DNA of 64,000 nt from positions 155,521 through 219,520 of the forward strand of contig QAOA01000058.1 of the NCBI GenBank assembly GCA_003255065.1, given 5' to 3'. The position numbers and the translations under genes were made by a program. The notes under the pieces are model-generated. The model worked only from the letters and a program-made list of their open reading frames with translations, searched no databases and was not told the DNA's origin. Positions 1 to 12,274 of this stretch are shown piece by piece. Origin of the DNA: Cercis canadensis (taxonomy: Eukaryota; Streptophyta; Magnoliopsida; Fabales; Fabaceae). Within the stretch, counting starts at the first letter, position 1; each line of letters starts with the position of its first letter.

Positions 1-41
1 AAAAAAAAAAAAAGAAGCTTGTACACAAAAAGAGATGTAAC

Positions 42-3000
42 CTTTGTTAAATGAGACATGGCCATTGCATCATGTCCTGCTCCACTCATTAACGTGGGCA
101 CTTCATCCTGAATACCACCCTCCATCTTCTTGAGTGCAGAGTACGCTGCAAACTTAAGCTGGGAACTCAGTTCAGGATCACTAGTCACTGCACCTGCATC
201 ATGCTGAGTTGAACACAGCAAAGTCATTGACTATGCTATCAAGAAAACAAATGCAAAACCAAAAGAAGGTCCATACCTTTCGTTCAATATTGCAGGAAAC
301 TGAACGCCTGTCACATATTTGATACATGCGATTAGATAATTCATAGATAACAGCCTCACGTCCTACGTCATCAATTGCTCGTACATCTACAGTATATGTA
401 ACCTGCAACACAGCAGTATGTTATCATCATGAATATTGAACTTTTTGGGGCTAGCAGCATTTTAGAGTTTCAGCTCTTGCCTGGCCTGGAACGACATTAC
501 TGGCACTTGGCCATGTTGATATCTCTCCGACAGTACAGACAAGCGAACTTGAAAGTGATTTCACTGAGAGATCACTACAATGACCATCATAGGAAAGGTA
601 TTCTTCAGGATGTTTACAGAGACTTTCTAGAAGTACAATTAATTCAGCAGCAGCAGCCATAGGGTCCTGGCGCATAGACATTGGGACAGTTCCAGCGTGA
701 CCTTGCGAACCTCTCACTGTAACCTGCATACATAATTAATTATGTTTAAACAAAAGAAAGAAAGAAAAAAAGGATAAAACCAAGAAAACCGACCTAAGAT
801 CAGAATGTTGATGTTTCTATTGTTAAATATCCTTCTTACACAAAAATTGAACATAAAATTTTGAAGCTAAAAACACCATAACACAGAGTATCCTTTGGTG
901 AAAATTAGCATCTTCACCTCTCGCATGAAGATACTAAAGCCTTGTATGCAAGACCAGTTGGATAAACATGCTCTTATTTCTTGTTGATTTTACCTATAAG
1001 GATAGAGCTGATAGGAAACTAGCCCACCAAATCAAAGCTATCGAGAAACACCAATGACATGCTGCAGATCTTATTTCTACTAAATATGATATCAAATACA
1101 TATATGAGGTGAACAATAGAATGCGTTGATGTATTTTACATAGGTTCATTTTATTCAATAATGAGTACCACATATAAAGAACCAACATGATCTACTATGT
1201 TGATTTCGTGTCCCATGGCTTCATATTCACCAACCAATTTGACAGGAAAAATGAAAAGCAGCTGAGGGCATTAATTTTCTATTTCCAATCTCCCATTTAT
1301 ATTTCTAGTCAACACTAGCTCAAGGGTATATTTGTTTTAATGATTTGAGTATTAAAAGTTTTAAGTAAGTGATGAAATGCTAGACACTTATGCTTTTTAT
1401 CTTTCACTTGGTTAATGACATTTACATTTTGCAGGGGGCTTTTGACTTTCTACCTGCAGTAAACTTTATCCTTTTTTTGAGCTGAGCCCACTCTTAATAC
1501 TTTACTTAAGCCATCTATACATTTTTTTTTCCTTTTGCCGTTATGTATAGTTCAAATAACAGTTTCATCTGCATGAAAAATTATCTACGGTAGAAGCACA
1601 CCTTACAAAATCCTCTTAAAGTACACATCATTGAGAAACAGTTCAGCCGGAAATTATTGTTTACCTTCAATCGTGTTTGTCCAGCTATGCCTTTAACCAC
1701 ACCAAGTGGGAAACCAACTCGCTCTAGCACAGGACCCTGCTCCATGTGAACCTGTGTAAAAAACATGCAAGTAAAATTTTAATGTAGAAGGTTAGAGATT
1801 TAGTCACTCAAAACTGGTTTTTATTGCTGAAAGTAGATGTATGTTATACCTCGACATAGCCCCAAACAGAAATTGGGTCATATTTGAGCTTTGAAAAAAT
1901 TTCCTCTGTCATTTCTATGGAGTTCTCCTTAAGAACATCTTCTATTGTTATACCCCTGGATAAGGACTATAAATAAATATACTGATTATAAGAAATTTCA
2001 TTCTAGCTATAACCCAGGAGTTCCTAGTTCAAACCTCTTATCAGATGTTTTCAATGCTGTAACTGGTAATATACCAGCTATAGCACCACTGCCCAAGAAA
2101 GTGGTATGAAACCTCACTCCCTCTTCATCACTAAATGCAATCACCTGCAGGATTGAATCATAGGATAGGAATAAGATCACATATATAAAATAGTAGAATA
2201 GTTTCATCCAAATGCATCCGACATTTCCATTTACATATTTTCAAATTACTTGTTCTTGTGCATATCATAAATACGAAGGGAATAAATAAATGAGCACAAA
2301 CCAATATTCTGGTACTTATTGAAGCTGAATAAAATCTGGTGAAAAAACTAAAACTACATATGTTTTTATTTTAGCAAAATTTCACTTCGCATCTAGTATG
2401 CATCAGGTTGTTTCATTCTCGCCTAACTATTTCTTATAATCAAATTTGCTCCACTACTAGGAATCATTTGAATTTATAACCAAGTTCCTAGATATGAGAT
2501 TTTACTATACCCAAGTTTGTTGGAGCCAAAAGTGTGCTACAATATAATCTTCAACTTGCAATCCCCCTATGAACTTTTTCTTTCTTGGCAAATGGAAGAC
2601 TATTAACTTTAACCTTAGACTATAATAATATAAACTCACTAAATATCACACAAGTAAAGCAGTTACTTGACTAACCTCAACAGGACGACTCAACTTTTCC
2701 AGCTTTCCTTTCATATGCATAACCTTTATTGCAGATATAGCAGAGATTATTCCTAGTGGGCCATCAAATATCCCAGCATCAATGACAGTATCCTATCCGA
2801 AAGGAGGAGTATCCATAGCACTAAATCTTCCATCAGTAATTATGAAGGAAAATGTTCAGTTATTTTAAAACAAAGCAAAAGAAAATAAGTGCATCACCAA
2901 ATGAGAGCCAATCAATAAAGCCTCAGCATCTGCATTTGCACCCTCAACTCGACCATGTCCATTCCCCATTGGGTCCACCCACCTGAAAATAAACAAAAGG

Positions 3001-5665
3001 ATCAGTCAAGTTTTCAGGAAAAGAAAAAAGGCCTTAGAACTGAATAAGTTAGAAAGCTAACGTTCTCAAACCAGCATCCTCCATCCATTTACAAATTAAT
3101 TTAATTGCCCTCATGGATGCAGGACTCAAAAATGTCCTCTCTAGGTAGCCACTAGCATCGCTCACCTGTTCATCCAGTAGCACCATTAACTTTTAAGAAT
3201 GAATATCAATTTGGTACATCAGCCAATGGACAAAAATAACCAGTTAAGTATAGGAAATTAAAGTAATATGGAAGCTGCTAGTTGAACTTTTGAAATCTGC
3301 TCACGTTAGCATAAGCTTTGTTGATTAGTTAGATTGCAGAATCTTACGTATTGATCATAAATATCATATTTCGCAACTGACTGAGAGTGAAGTTGGCAGT
3401 AAGCCAAAAGGTACAAAACCTAGTCAGGATTCCAAACTATAGATATAAACTGCAATGAATGCAGATGATTGATTGAAGCATTTCTAAAAGGATCTGGAAC
3501 ATTACTACAAAAAACGAAAATACATCTGTCCCAGTATGAAGACAGCAAAAATATGCATAGTAAAATTATCAAACAAAACCAAGGCTATAGCTCAGGTACC
3601 TGTCCAAGTTCGTAGAGTCTTGCTACAGCCTCATCTCTTAGAATTTCCGGATACAAATCATCTCTGTTTTCTAAATCTCCAGCTTCATTACCTAATCATT
3701 TCATATAGCTTCTTAGCATATCCATCCAATCATAGCTATACCATCAACAAGAAAGTGCGTAAATTTATACTTTCTTTTCTCTTTTCTTCTTTTTCTAAGT
3801 TAAATTAACCTAATACATCAGTCTTGTTATAAATCATCAAATGAATACCGATTCTCTGTAACTGGATATTCATCACTATAGAAGTTCTTTTCTTCTCCAT
3901 TCAGCCTCTCATCTGTATGAAGTGTTATGAGCAAAAGTTTCGAGATAGTACCCAAAAAAGATACTAAAATTTTGTGACACAATCAGTCCGTTGGGTAGTC
4001 ACTATAAATGTGTAACATTCATTTGTAAACAAAGCAAAAGATGACAAGAAAATTCACATAATTTTGACAGCACATAATTGATTTGTATTGCACGCATCAG
4101 CAGATTTAATTTTATAAGCAGAAAATTTACTTTCTACATACTGGTACATGCTATAGGCACAACTATCCATCTCCCTTTCCAGGCCACCTTCCATGTCTTG
4201 ATTGAAGCAATTGAGTTATTTTATAAAATTTACTCAAAAAAGATGATGAAAGACAGTACTCGTGCAACTGTAGCATTAACAGTGCTGCGCTACAGATGCA
4301 TAAACAGTAACTCTTTCCGATTTTTCATAATTTTGTAATTTCCCTTATAAGTGTATAACCATATCTTCTCTTCCTTACTATTTTGGTTTTTCTAATCTCA
4401 CAAGGTTTTAGTTTTACCTAGTCTCACAAGGTACAAATTTTTTTTTCAACTCTTCCCTTGCTGCCAACTGTGTACACATATTTGAACGGGTACAAGTTAT
4501 CAAAAAAAAAAAAGGGAGGGGGGGAATCTATGGCTACCAGACAATTATTGTAGATTGCCTGTTTACAAGGTTGTTGTCCCATTGGAATCTCTGAAGTATA
4601 AATTTTATAAAACAAACAGAAGGGAGATTTGAAAAGGTGCCTAATTGCCACTATCTTCATCTGCAAGGTGCTTTTCTTCCTATGATATTATCCAACAAAG
4701 AGCCTAAAGAGAGAGAGTAAGAAAAAGAAAGAAAAACATGGAAGAATTTTTGGAATCGAAACAATTATGAATAAAATCTCTCCAAACAACCATGTATAAA
4801 ACCTCAACCTAAATGCATCATACATATCAACTATTTGGACTCCTAACTTCGGCATCGATATCATATATTGCCTGATATTAAGTTTAATTTGACATGGAAC
4901 TGCAACCTCGTTTTAAAGAAAACAAATCGTGAGAGTGTAACCTCATATGAGACAAATTGCCAATTACTAGACATGCTAACTAAAAGTTTACAAGATGACA
5001 GAGAAAACTATCAATCACACGGATTACAGTACAAGCCAAAACCCATTCCAAATAGCTTCTTAGCACATTCATCCAATCATAGCCATCCCTTGAACAAGAA
5101 AAAAAAAAAAAAAAGAAGCTAATTTGCACTTTCATTTATCTTTTCTTCTTTTTCTAAGGTAAATTAAGCTAATAATATCATCTTCTTATTATAAATCACC
5201 AAATGAATAGCAATGGAGAATACCAATCTTTTTCTAATTGAAGTTTGACCAACACAACAAGTAGACCATCCCCTCCTATAAAAATTTATTTTATGTATCC
5301 ATTCCACCATCAAGTTTGAGTTCTATTCATCATAGTCAGCAATAAACACTTGTTGCTAATTAACAACTATTATAAAAAAATGACCTTTTCAACGCTTGAT
5401 GTCTATAATTCAGAAACATAATAATATACTAAGAAACTAGAAATATCACACTAAAGGAATCAAACTTCACCTCCTGGTAGCAAATCAATATTCAGACAAG
5501 AACTTGACAAAAAAAAAGGACAGAGAAAGAAATGGAATTACCAGAAAATGTAGAAGCCCAAGTAGAAGCTGATACAAGATACAAGAAGAAGCAATAATGG
5601 AGCAAAATCAACGAATGGCAAGTGGGTTTAAGAGCTTTGGAGCATTTGAGAATGGTAGAATTCAT
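42..5665 (-). CDS. AAH: Allantoate deiminase (allantoate amidohydrolase), 3' end off the window
   Basis: Hydrolyses allantoate, releasing ammonia, in ureide (purine) breakdown; the plant enzyme acts in the endoplasmic reticulum. Eleven exons read in phase: 5665-5542, 3691-3600, 3165-3062, 2982-2898, 2792-2676, 2144-2035, 1955-1850, 1751-1665, 723-481, 402-277 and 203-42, giving 452 residues. The last roughly 40 residues lie beyond base 1. Peptidase M20 metal-site motifs are visible: GSHLD (132-136), SDEEG (179-183), HMEQGP (248-253) and AGHDA (about 441-445). A hydrophobic stretch at residues 19-32 fits a signal peptide or anchor. The start at 5665 is chosen because that segment follows it directly; an in-frame ATG at 5767 would add 34 residues. 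The intron at 403-480 begins with GC. The alternative, ureidoglycolate amidohydrolase, is a relative, but the wording of the ISTWPSASN and GQTRLKVTVRGS regions fits AAH. Intron 1 (3692-5541) is long and carries a diverged direct repeat. Confidence 0.95.
3703..3848. repeat. Diverged direct repeat, copy 1, in AAH intron 1
   Basis: About 145 bp beginning with atagcttcttagca and ending near aaatgaata. It matches 5050-5211 with substitutions and small indels. On the minus strand it lies directly upstream of the exon 2 acceptor (exon ends at 3691), so it occupies the branch-point region. Confidence 0.7.
5050..5211. repeat. Diverged direct repeat, copy 2, in AAH intron 1
   Basis: Second copy of 3703-3848, same orientation, interrupted by a poly-A run at about 5099-5114. 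It has no exon next to it. The shared blocks include tccaatcatag, cttttcttctttttctaag and aaatgaata. Confidence 0.7.
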
Positions 5666-5902
5666 AGTAGCTGCTGCAATGGCTTCTGTTCTGTGTAAAC
5701 CAAAGGGAGAAAAACGAAAGCCAATAATTCGTTTTCTCCAACTTTCCAATCCTCTCAAAGGCACCAAAACAAGCTTGTGGTGGCGGCTGCGCTCTCGTCA
5801 CTCGTGACATGCACAAGTGGCTAGTCTTCTGGGACCCACACTAGCGAGTTGCACATGACGTGGCACGCAAACATTGTGCTTTGCCACTGTGCGAATGCCA
5901 AC

Positions 5903-5910
5903 TTTATAAA
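5903..5910 (-). promoter_or_regulatory. Possible TATA box of AAH
   Basis: The self-complementary octamer tttataaa lies about 240 bp upstream of the chosen AAH start. It would place transcription start near 5875, upstream of several ATGs, so the true initiator codon stays open. Weak evidence: an AT-rich octamer and position only. Confidence 0.35.
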
Positions 5911-6241
5911 CAACTCATGCGTCGCTCCTTAGCTGGGTGTAATGAGCAAATGGATTATGACATGAAATTAAAAAAAAGACATTTACGACTACAAAAAGAC
6001 AAGAGATAACAAAAAAAATTTATGGCTGAAATTAGTAATGGTTAATGACCTGATAAGGTGCATCAAATAATAGTTTATATATTAACCTTAATGAGGACAA
6101 ACTTTCAGGTGCATTTCAATTTTTTAATTTTATTTCAAAAAAAAATCTTTATTTTCTTCTCTTGCTAGTTGCTACTATACTTGTTTCTACTGAAAATATT
6201 CTTTATCCGTGGTGAAAAAAAAAATCTTCATCGTTATTTGG

Positions 6242-6622
6242 GGATCAATTACTTGAATAATGTAATTTTGGGAAATAATTACATCAATACCACTATTTTC
6301 AAATTAATTCTATGAGTATTGTTGTTTTGGATTTTTTATTTTTATTTTTTCTATTATTGCACAATAAGATAGAGAGGCCAAGAATTTCACCTCTTATGCA
6401 AAAATGAGAATTACGTAATTATTTGAATGACGCCATTTGGTATGTCGCAACTTCATTAGTGGTGCTATTTTTGCGTAACAGGTGGGATCCTTAGTCTCTC
6501 TCTGTGCAATAACAGAAAAAATAATAAAAAATTCAAAAACAACATTACTCATGAAATTAGTTTGAAAACAATAGTATTGATAAAATTATTTTCCAAAACT
6601 GTATTATTCAAGAAATTGATCC
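6242..6622. mobile_element. Mutator-type MITE with long terminal inverted repeats
   Basis: The left end GGATCAATTACTTGAATAAT and the right end, read on the other strand as GGATCAATTTCTTGAATAAT, begin arms that stay recognisably complementary for about 170 bp, through the shared block ttattgcaca to ttatgcaaaaat / ttacgcaaaaat. It is flanked by a 9-bp direct repeat with one mismatch: gttatttgg at 6233-6241 and gctatttgg at 6623-6631. Long inverted ends plus a 9-bp target duplication are typical of Mutator-superfamily MITEs. There is no coding capacity. Confidence 0.85.
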
Positions 6623-8486
6623 GCTATTTGGATTCACCATTTATTAATTTTAGATACATAACAATCAAATTTGATTATTATGTGTTAGAATTTGAATTGA
6701 AAAAAAAAAAAGAAGAATTCTCAAGTAAAATTGGTTGAACTCAAATTTTGTTGTACAATAAAATTTTATGTCACAATATTTGTATATTGTTATTTTTTTT
6801 CCTTGCTTCCCTCTTTTCTTTCAGTGTAATTGGTATGACATGATTCTATCTTTCTTTAAAATTTTCTAAACTAATTACATTAGGTGATTCTCTTAAATAT
6901 TGAAAGGAGGAACCACGTATCAATATGGATTACACTTTTTTTCTTTTTATCACACAATATTATATTCATAGAACAAGACCACTAACTTATTTCCCCGCTT
7001 CTTGTGGCTAAAAATAAATAGCATATCGTTAATTAGAAGAGTTGGCAACTAAAAACAAAGAACAAAAAGTGGATGATGAATGTTGAATAAGAAAACAAAT
7101 TAAAATTAGTTGTGAGTGATGAATAAAATAGAGTTTTAAGATTCTTTGAACAAATAATCATCTGAAGTCAAATCAAATCCAGTGCATGGTGTGAGTATAG
7201 AGTAGGTGGAGTTTCAGTGTGTTATGGTGTGAGTTATGCATGTAGTTGGATGAACGTAGAAATCACTAGACATCAATGTTGAGGACTACTGCACTTGTTA
7301 ATAGCATATGTATATGTGTAGCTCTTGAATGTAGCACCAAAGAAGTGTTAATTTCTTCATAAGTGGTCCTTGGTTTTAGCATGAGGCTAGATTAGAAGGT
7401 GTTATATTTATCCAGCTCTTGTGATACACGCGTCGTCGTCATTGGCTTTAAGGTGTGTCGGCACTCAATCTTGAAGAGATGTTCCATCCCTGTTGAAATC
7501 ATGATCATACCAATCAAGCAATCTGCCCTGAGAAAGAATGGCTTGTATTGGAGAGCACTGAGTTCTCCTTCACAAGATTCTCAATGAAACATGGGTCCTT
7601 AATTACTCCTTAGGATTCTGCCGGGTCAATCCGAAGCGTCACAAATTGGAACCCGATAATGTTCGGGTCTCTCTTGAAGGGACGCGCTTACCGTTTTATT
7701 CATCTCCTTTCCCATCCAACAGTTGTATGTTTTGAATGGCGTATAAAGTTGGTCACTTCAATTTCACAACGAGACTCTCTTGCACATTTTCAATCCCAAT
7801 TCAGGTCATTTTCTTACCCATTCTCTCTCTCTTGTTTCCTCTCAAAATTTCATTTCCTTCTCTCTATATGTCAACTGCATTTTCATTCTTTTTGGTTTTT
7901 GTCCCAACAAGTGTCTTTTATCTATTTCTTCTTCTTCTTCTTCTTCATTCTCGTACGCTGACTTTTCATCATCTTATTGCTTTCTGTGTTCCTGGACACA
8001 GATATTTTAGAGGAACCAGTTTTAAAAATATTTACAATTGATGATTTATAATTAAAGAAAAGGAAAGAAAAAAGAAATAACTTTTTCTGATTCTGCTTTG
8101 GCTATATAATCAGAAACCCATGAAATTATTTGTAATAAATAGTTGCTTCTTTCACTTTTCATTTTTTATTTATTATTGTATTTTTTGAGAAATTAAAAAC
8201 ATTTATTTTGGCCTTTTTTTTCAAATTATTCCTAAATGAATGCTGATATCACGATTAGATCTTTTTTATTATTTTATTGGATATTTGAAAAGGATGGATA
8301 AAAAAAATAAAAAAGTTTATATCTTTGTTTCCTTACTTGCACTCCAAGTTTTTTTGTCTTTAAATTCGCCTCTTCCCTAAACCTTCATCCTTGCGAGCAG
8401 AGCAAAAAGTTTATTATTATTTTTTTTTGTGATGTTTGATGCAGGTTTAATTCAATCAGATAAAAAAGTTTTAAAACAAAATAGAA

Positions 8487-11091
8487 ATGGATCATCATCG
8501 TCATCATCTTCTTCTTGTTCTTTTTATGGTGTCGTTTTCATTAAGATGCGAATCATGGGGTTGGTTTTCATCGTCTAATTCTAAAGACCCTCCCTTTTCT
8601 GATAACAAAGAAACTCTGAGAGGTTCTGTTGCTGAATTCTCCACAGAGGGCTTGAATAACCACAAGGGGATGGAATTGGTAGAGAATGCTAAGAAGAAAA
8701 TGGTGAGCTCAAACTCATGTTGGCAAAATGCTTATCACCATCTCTTTGCTGGCTGTTCTGAGATTTTGGCTGTTAATGACAAGAAGTCTAGGCTTGCTTG
8801 GCATCTCAGTGATTGTTTTCAGAGGGACTCTGGCAGGAACCCTTTCCCTCATTGTGACCCAAAATCTGCCATGGCTAAGTGCCTAAAAGGGTTAGATGAT
8901 CTTTCTCATAAGGTCTACCTCGAATTTTACCTCGAAACCAACTCCATCTGCTATCAGTTACAGTTAAGTACAATTTTCTATTTATCAACCTTAGTGCAAC
9001 TCTTAATTTGTCCCCTCCCCTCTTTTCTCATGCTTTATGTGTTTGTCTAATTTTATTGATACTAATTATATATTAGTTATACTTACAAACATGTATATTT
9101 ATGTCAAGTTGGCATAGTTGGTACAATTTAGTTTAATTGGACCCACTTAAAATGGGATAATTTATTTGCACACTTTTTACATCATCATTACACCTAAATA
9201 CATAATAGTATATGAGTTTAACTGTGTGGCTCAAAACTTAAGCGTAAATCAACTTTACTATTTTTGAGGTAACAAGTACCATTTTCCCTTACAATTTTAT
9301 GAAATTATACTAAAATTTAATTTAGCAACTTAAATGGTGCACACACCATTTGAAAGTGGCATGCAAATACCATTATTTGTCTCAATCCAATGAAAGTTAA
9401 CTTGAAATTTTTTTGGTGTTTACAGGGCTCATGCATTCAAACAACACACGGAGAGGCTTGTGACTGAGTTGAAAAGTTCAGCTCAGTATGTGGTGGAGCA
9501 GCTAGAGAGCATTAATGAGAGTCAAGAACACCTATTGCGGGCCTCAAATCAAATTCATGATTCTGTGAATTCGATTGATACTCGCACGCAACTAGTTGCT
9601 CAAACTGTTAGGAGTGTAGAAGATCATGTAGATGTTGTGTTGAGGCATTCAAAGAATGTTTATGAGCAAACCATGAAAATTGCAGCCTCCCAAACGCAGC
9701 TTGAAGAAGGGCAAGAGCAAATGAAGAGGAATTTGGAGGATGGGGTGGCAATGCTCAATGACTCTTACAATTATTTGGGCCAAGAGGTTGAGAAATTAAG
9801 AGATGAAACCATGGAGATTGAGAAGGAGGTAAGTAGAGTTGGAGATGCAATGTCATTAAAGATGCAAAGCCTACAAAGCAAAGCTGAGGATATTGGGAAT
9901 ATGGCTGGGATTTCTTTAGATAAGCAGCAGAAACTTCTAGATGGACAATCCACTGCACTTGAGGGTTTAAGCTCATTATCTGAGTTTCAATCAAAAGCAC
10001 TAGAAGAGAGCAGGTACATAATTTAACTGTTTTGAATAGGAGTTCAAGAATATTTGAGAAAATGGCTTGAGTTCATTGTTGTACTACAGGAAAACCTTGC
10101 AGCATTTTGCTGAATATGGCCACAAGCAACAAGAAGAGCTTATTCAACGTCAGAATCAGCTTCAGCAACTTCATGATCGTTTAATGGACAATTCAAAATC
10201 AATTTTGGCTGCTCAGGTTTGCAACTTCTTTTAGATTTCATCCTTTTTTATATAGAGGTTACTCATATCAGTATCTTACTGATTTCCTCATCTGAAATCT
10301 ATAATTTCTGTTTACAGGAATCTTTTGAGTCAAAGCAGGCTAGCATGTTTGTTGCTTTAGATAAGCTTTTTGCTTTGCACAATGCCATGTTGCTCGAATC
10401 ACGAACAATCAAATCTTTCTTCATTTATTTCTTATCAATGTTTGTCATCTACATGTTGACCAGTACAAAGCAAACATACAATGTTAGGCCATGGCTATAT
10501 CTTGGTATGCATACCAATCCATCTCTTTCTACTTTCTAGTTCAAAAACTTCAAAGTATCCTTGGCTAATGTCATTGGTTTTAAACAATTTGTATACAGGA
10601 CTCTGTGCTACTCTTATCATGGAAATATCCCTTCTTTATTTCACTAATGATAACATTGAGCAACAAACCTGGATTATAAGTATGATCAGATCAACATTCA
10701 TGCTAGTTGCTTCAGCTTGGCTTTTATATGCCATTTTCACATACAGGTAGGTGTACATTGACAAAAAAAACAAAGTTAAATTAATTTTCGTATCAATTCT
10801 GTGCTCAATAACATTGCTTGTGAATTATGCAGGGACTATGAAATGTTGAACCATAAGATACTGCTAAATCTGGTTGATAAGGTTAACAAGATGGAGAAAC
10901 ATAAGGAATTGTCATGGGAAATGGACAGTGATGTGGACTGGTCTCAATGGATAGATGATGATTTAACTGACGATGTAAACTGTCTTGATGATCCTGATTA
11001 TATGCTTCCAGAAGAAATTGGAGAGAACTCAATCACAACTAGTACAACTTCAAGAAAATATAATTTACGCCGGCGCAACCATAATAATTGA
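8487..11091 (+). CDS. GEX1: GAMETE EXPRESSED 1-like nuclear fusion protein
   Basis: The plant member of the KAR5/Brambleberry/GEX1 family of nuclear-envelope proteins needed for nuclear fusion in gametes and the female gametophyte. Six exons in phase: 8487-8962, 9426-10013, 10090-10216, 10318-10504, 10599-10746 and 10833-11091, giving 594 residues, close to the length I recall for Arabidopsis GEX1 (about 593). A signal peptide (1-21) is followed by a cysteine-rich domain with Cys at 78, 90, 110, 123, 132 and 155. A long heptad-rich coiled coil spans about 165-420. Three hydrophobic segments follow (about 430-447, 454-476 and 488-508), then an acidic tail ending in a basic YNLRRRN stretch. All splice sites are GT-AG. 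The gene appears intact. The ATG at 8487 is the first in the exon and is followed directly by the signal peptide. Confidence 0.95.
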
Positions 11092-12089
11092 TTCATAGCA
11101 TTAGTGTTGCTGCTTTTGTAACAACACTTTGGACTATGTACATTAGTGAATGTGTAACTTGTAAGTTGACTCCCCCACTTTATTCAGAGTTGGATGAACA
11201 TCTATATTCATAATTTGTAGATTAAACTGATTGACTAAAATTAGCAATTGAGCAAGAAACTAAAATTCTACATGAGAATTGTTTTATATTTGTTACCAAT
11301 TGGTTATAGAAGTATATGCAAGCTTCCCAAATTTCCTCATAAATTTCTATTCCCTTCATTCTCTGTATGCACCTTTGTTGATACAGAATCCTACGTTACA
11401 TGGCATCCAACAACTCATTTTGATTTCCACAGCAAACTGTGGATTCTGAACAGTTTCATAAGGTATCCTCAAATAACTACTAGAAAAGTAATATTTTAGG
11501 ATCATATAACCTGCCAAGAAGACAAATACTGGACTTATGCATCCAACTTTGGATCTTTTCTTTGAATGTTTAATCACCTAGAGGTATGTAGTGGTAAGAA
11601 AGGCTATAATCATGTATCTATAGTGATGATTATGAACCATAGGTTGCAACAGGTAAACCAAAAAAAAAAAAAACCACAATGCAACATACGTATCTCAGCT
11701 ACTTAAAAAGGGGGGAAAATAAAAAATGGCGAAATAAAATAAAAAGCAATTAATGAATTAAGACCCTAGTTAATTAAGAGTTTTATTAGAAAACCCACCC
11801 TTTTTCGAATTTCCTTTTACTACTCCACTAGTCGTACTCTTTAAAGAAAAAAGAAAAGGAATTAGACTTGTGAAACTAAGATTGCTGAATCATGACTTGT
11901 GAAATTAAGATTCCTATGTTTAGATTCTCAGGTAAATAAGATTCATAAAATAGTTTTAGAGCAAATTTTTCACAAAATAATTCTCATAAAGATAGTATTT
12001 TTAGATTTTCATGACATAGAACACTTTTTTGAAATGTAAGAAGTCTATTTTGCCCCTCTCCCCATCCCCAAAATTCCTGTGAGCCTTCG
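11092..12089. other. Spacer between GEX1 and INTS7
   Basis: Contains the GEX1 3' untranslated region (up to roughly 11220) and the probable INTS7 promoter. Poly-A runs occur near 11660. No recognisable gene; the short frames at 11248-11577 show no family resemblance. Confidence 0.55.
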
Positions 12090-12274
12090 GGTTGCTGCGC
12101 TTGCGAGGATCGCAGAGGCAGAAAGCGGAGAAGATAGAGAGAAAGAGACATTCACACAGAAAGCGAAGTAGGGATTCGAAGGCCACAAAGCTGGTATCCA
12201 GAACACNGCTGGTATCCCAGAACACCACCAAGCCTCTACCTGTGGTTTCGCAATTCGCCATTCGCATCCTCTCT
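12090..12274 (+). other. Probable non-coding first exon of INTS7
   Basis: A GC-richer, purine-rich stretch unlike its surroundings ends in a good donor (ctct|gtaagt, exon end 12274). The first acceptor that leads without an ATG into the INTS7 start is at 15251 (ttgttgcag), giving a 5'UTR intron of about 2.98 kb and a second 5'UTR segment at 15252-15327. The 5' limit is a guess. An N at 12207 separates two near-copies of an 18-bp string (12189-12206 and 12208-12226), so the exon is probably shown a little too long. Confidence 0.5.

Larger units (their letters stand above)
5666..8486. other. Divergent spacer between AAH and GEX1
   Basis: About 2.8 kb shared by the two divergently transcribed genes. 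It contains the MITE at 6242-6622. Near GEX1 there are pyrimidine-rich tracts (7800-7960, with a CTT run at about 7925-7950) and a TATATAA at 8103-8109 that could be its TATA box. Short reading frames at 7399-8041 resemble no family I know and are treated as chance. Nothing else recognised. Confidence 0.6.

Noticed and set aside
5542..5816. Longer AAH N termini from the ATGs at 5767 or 5816
   Set aside because: The extra residues precede the likely signal peptide and would bury it; the 5816 frame is not the AAH frame. The chosen start at 5665 gives a normal leader, though transcript data could overturn this.
7399..8041. Overlapping open frames upstream of GEX1
   Set aside because: Low-complexity pyrimidine-rich translation (Ser/Phe/Leu runs), no family likeness, no conserved start; probably promoter and leader sequence.
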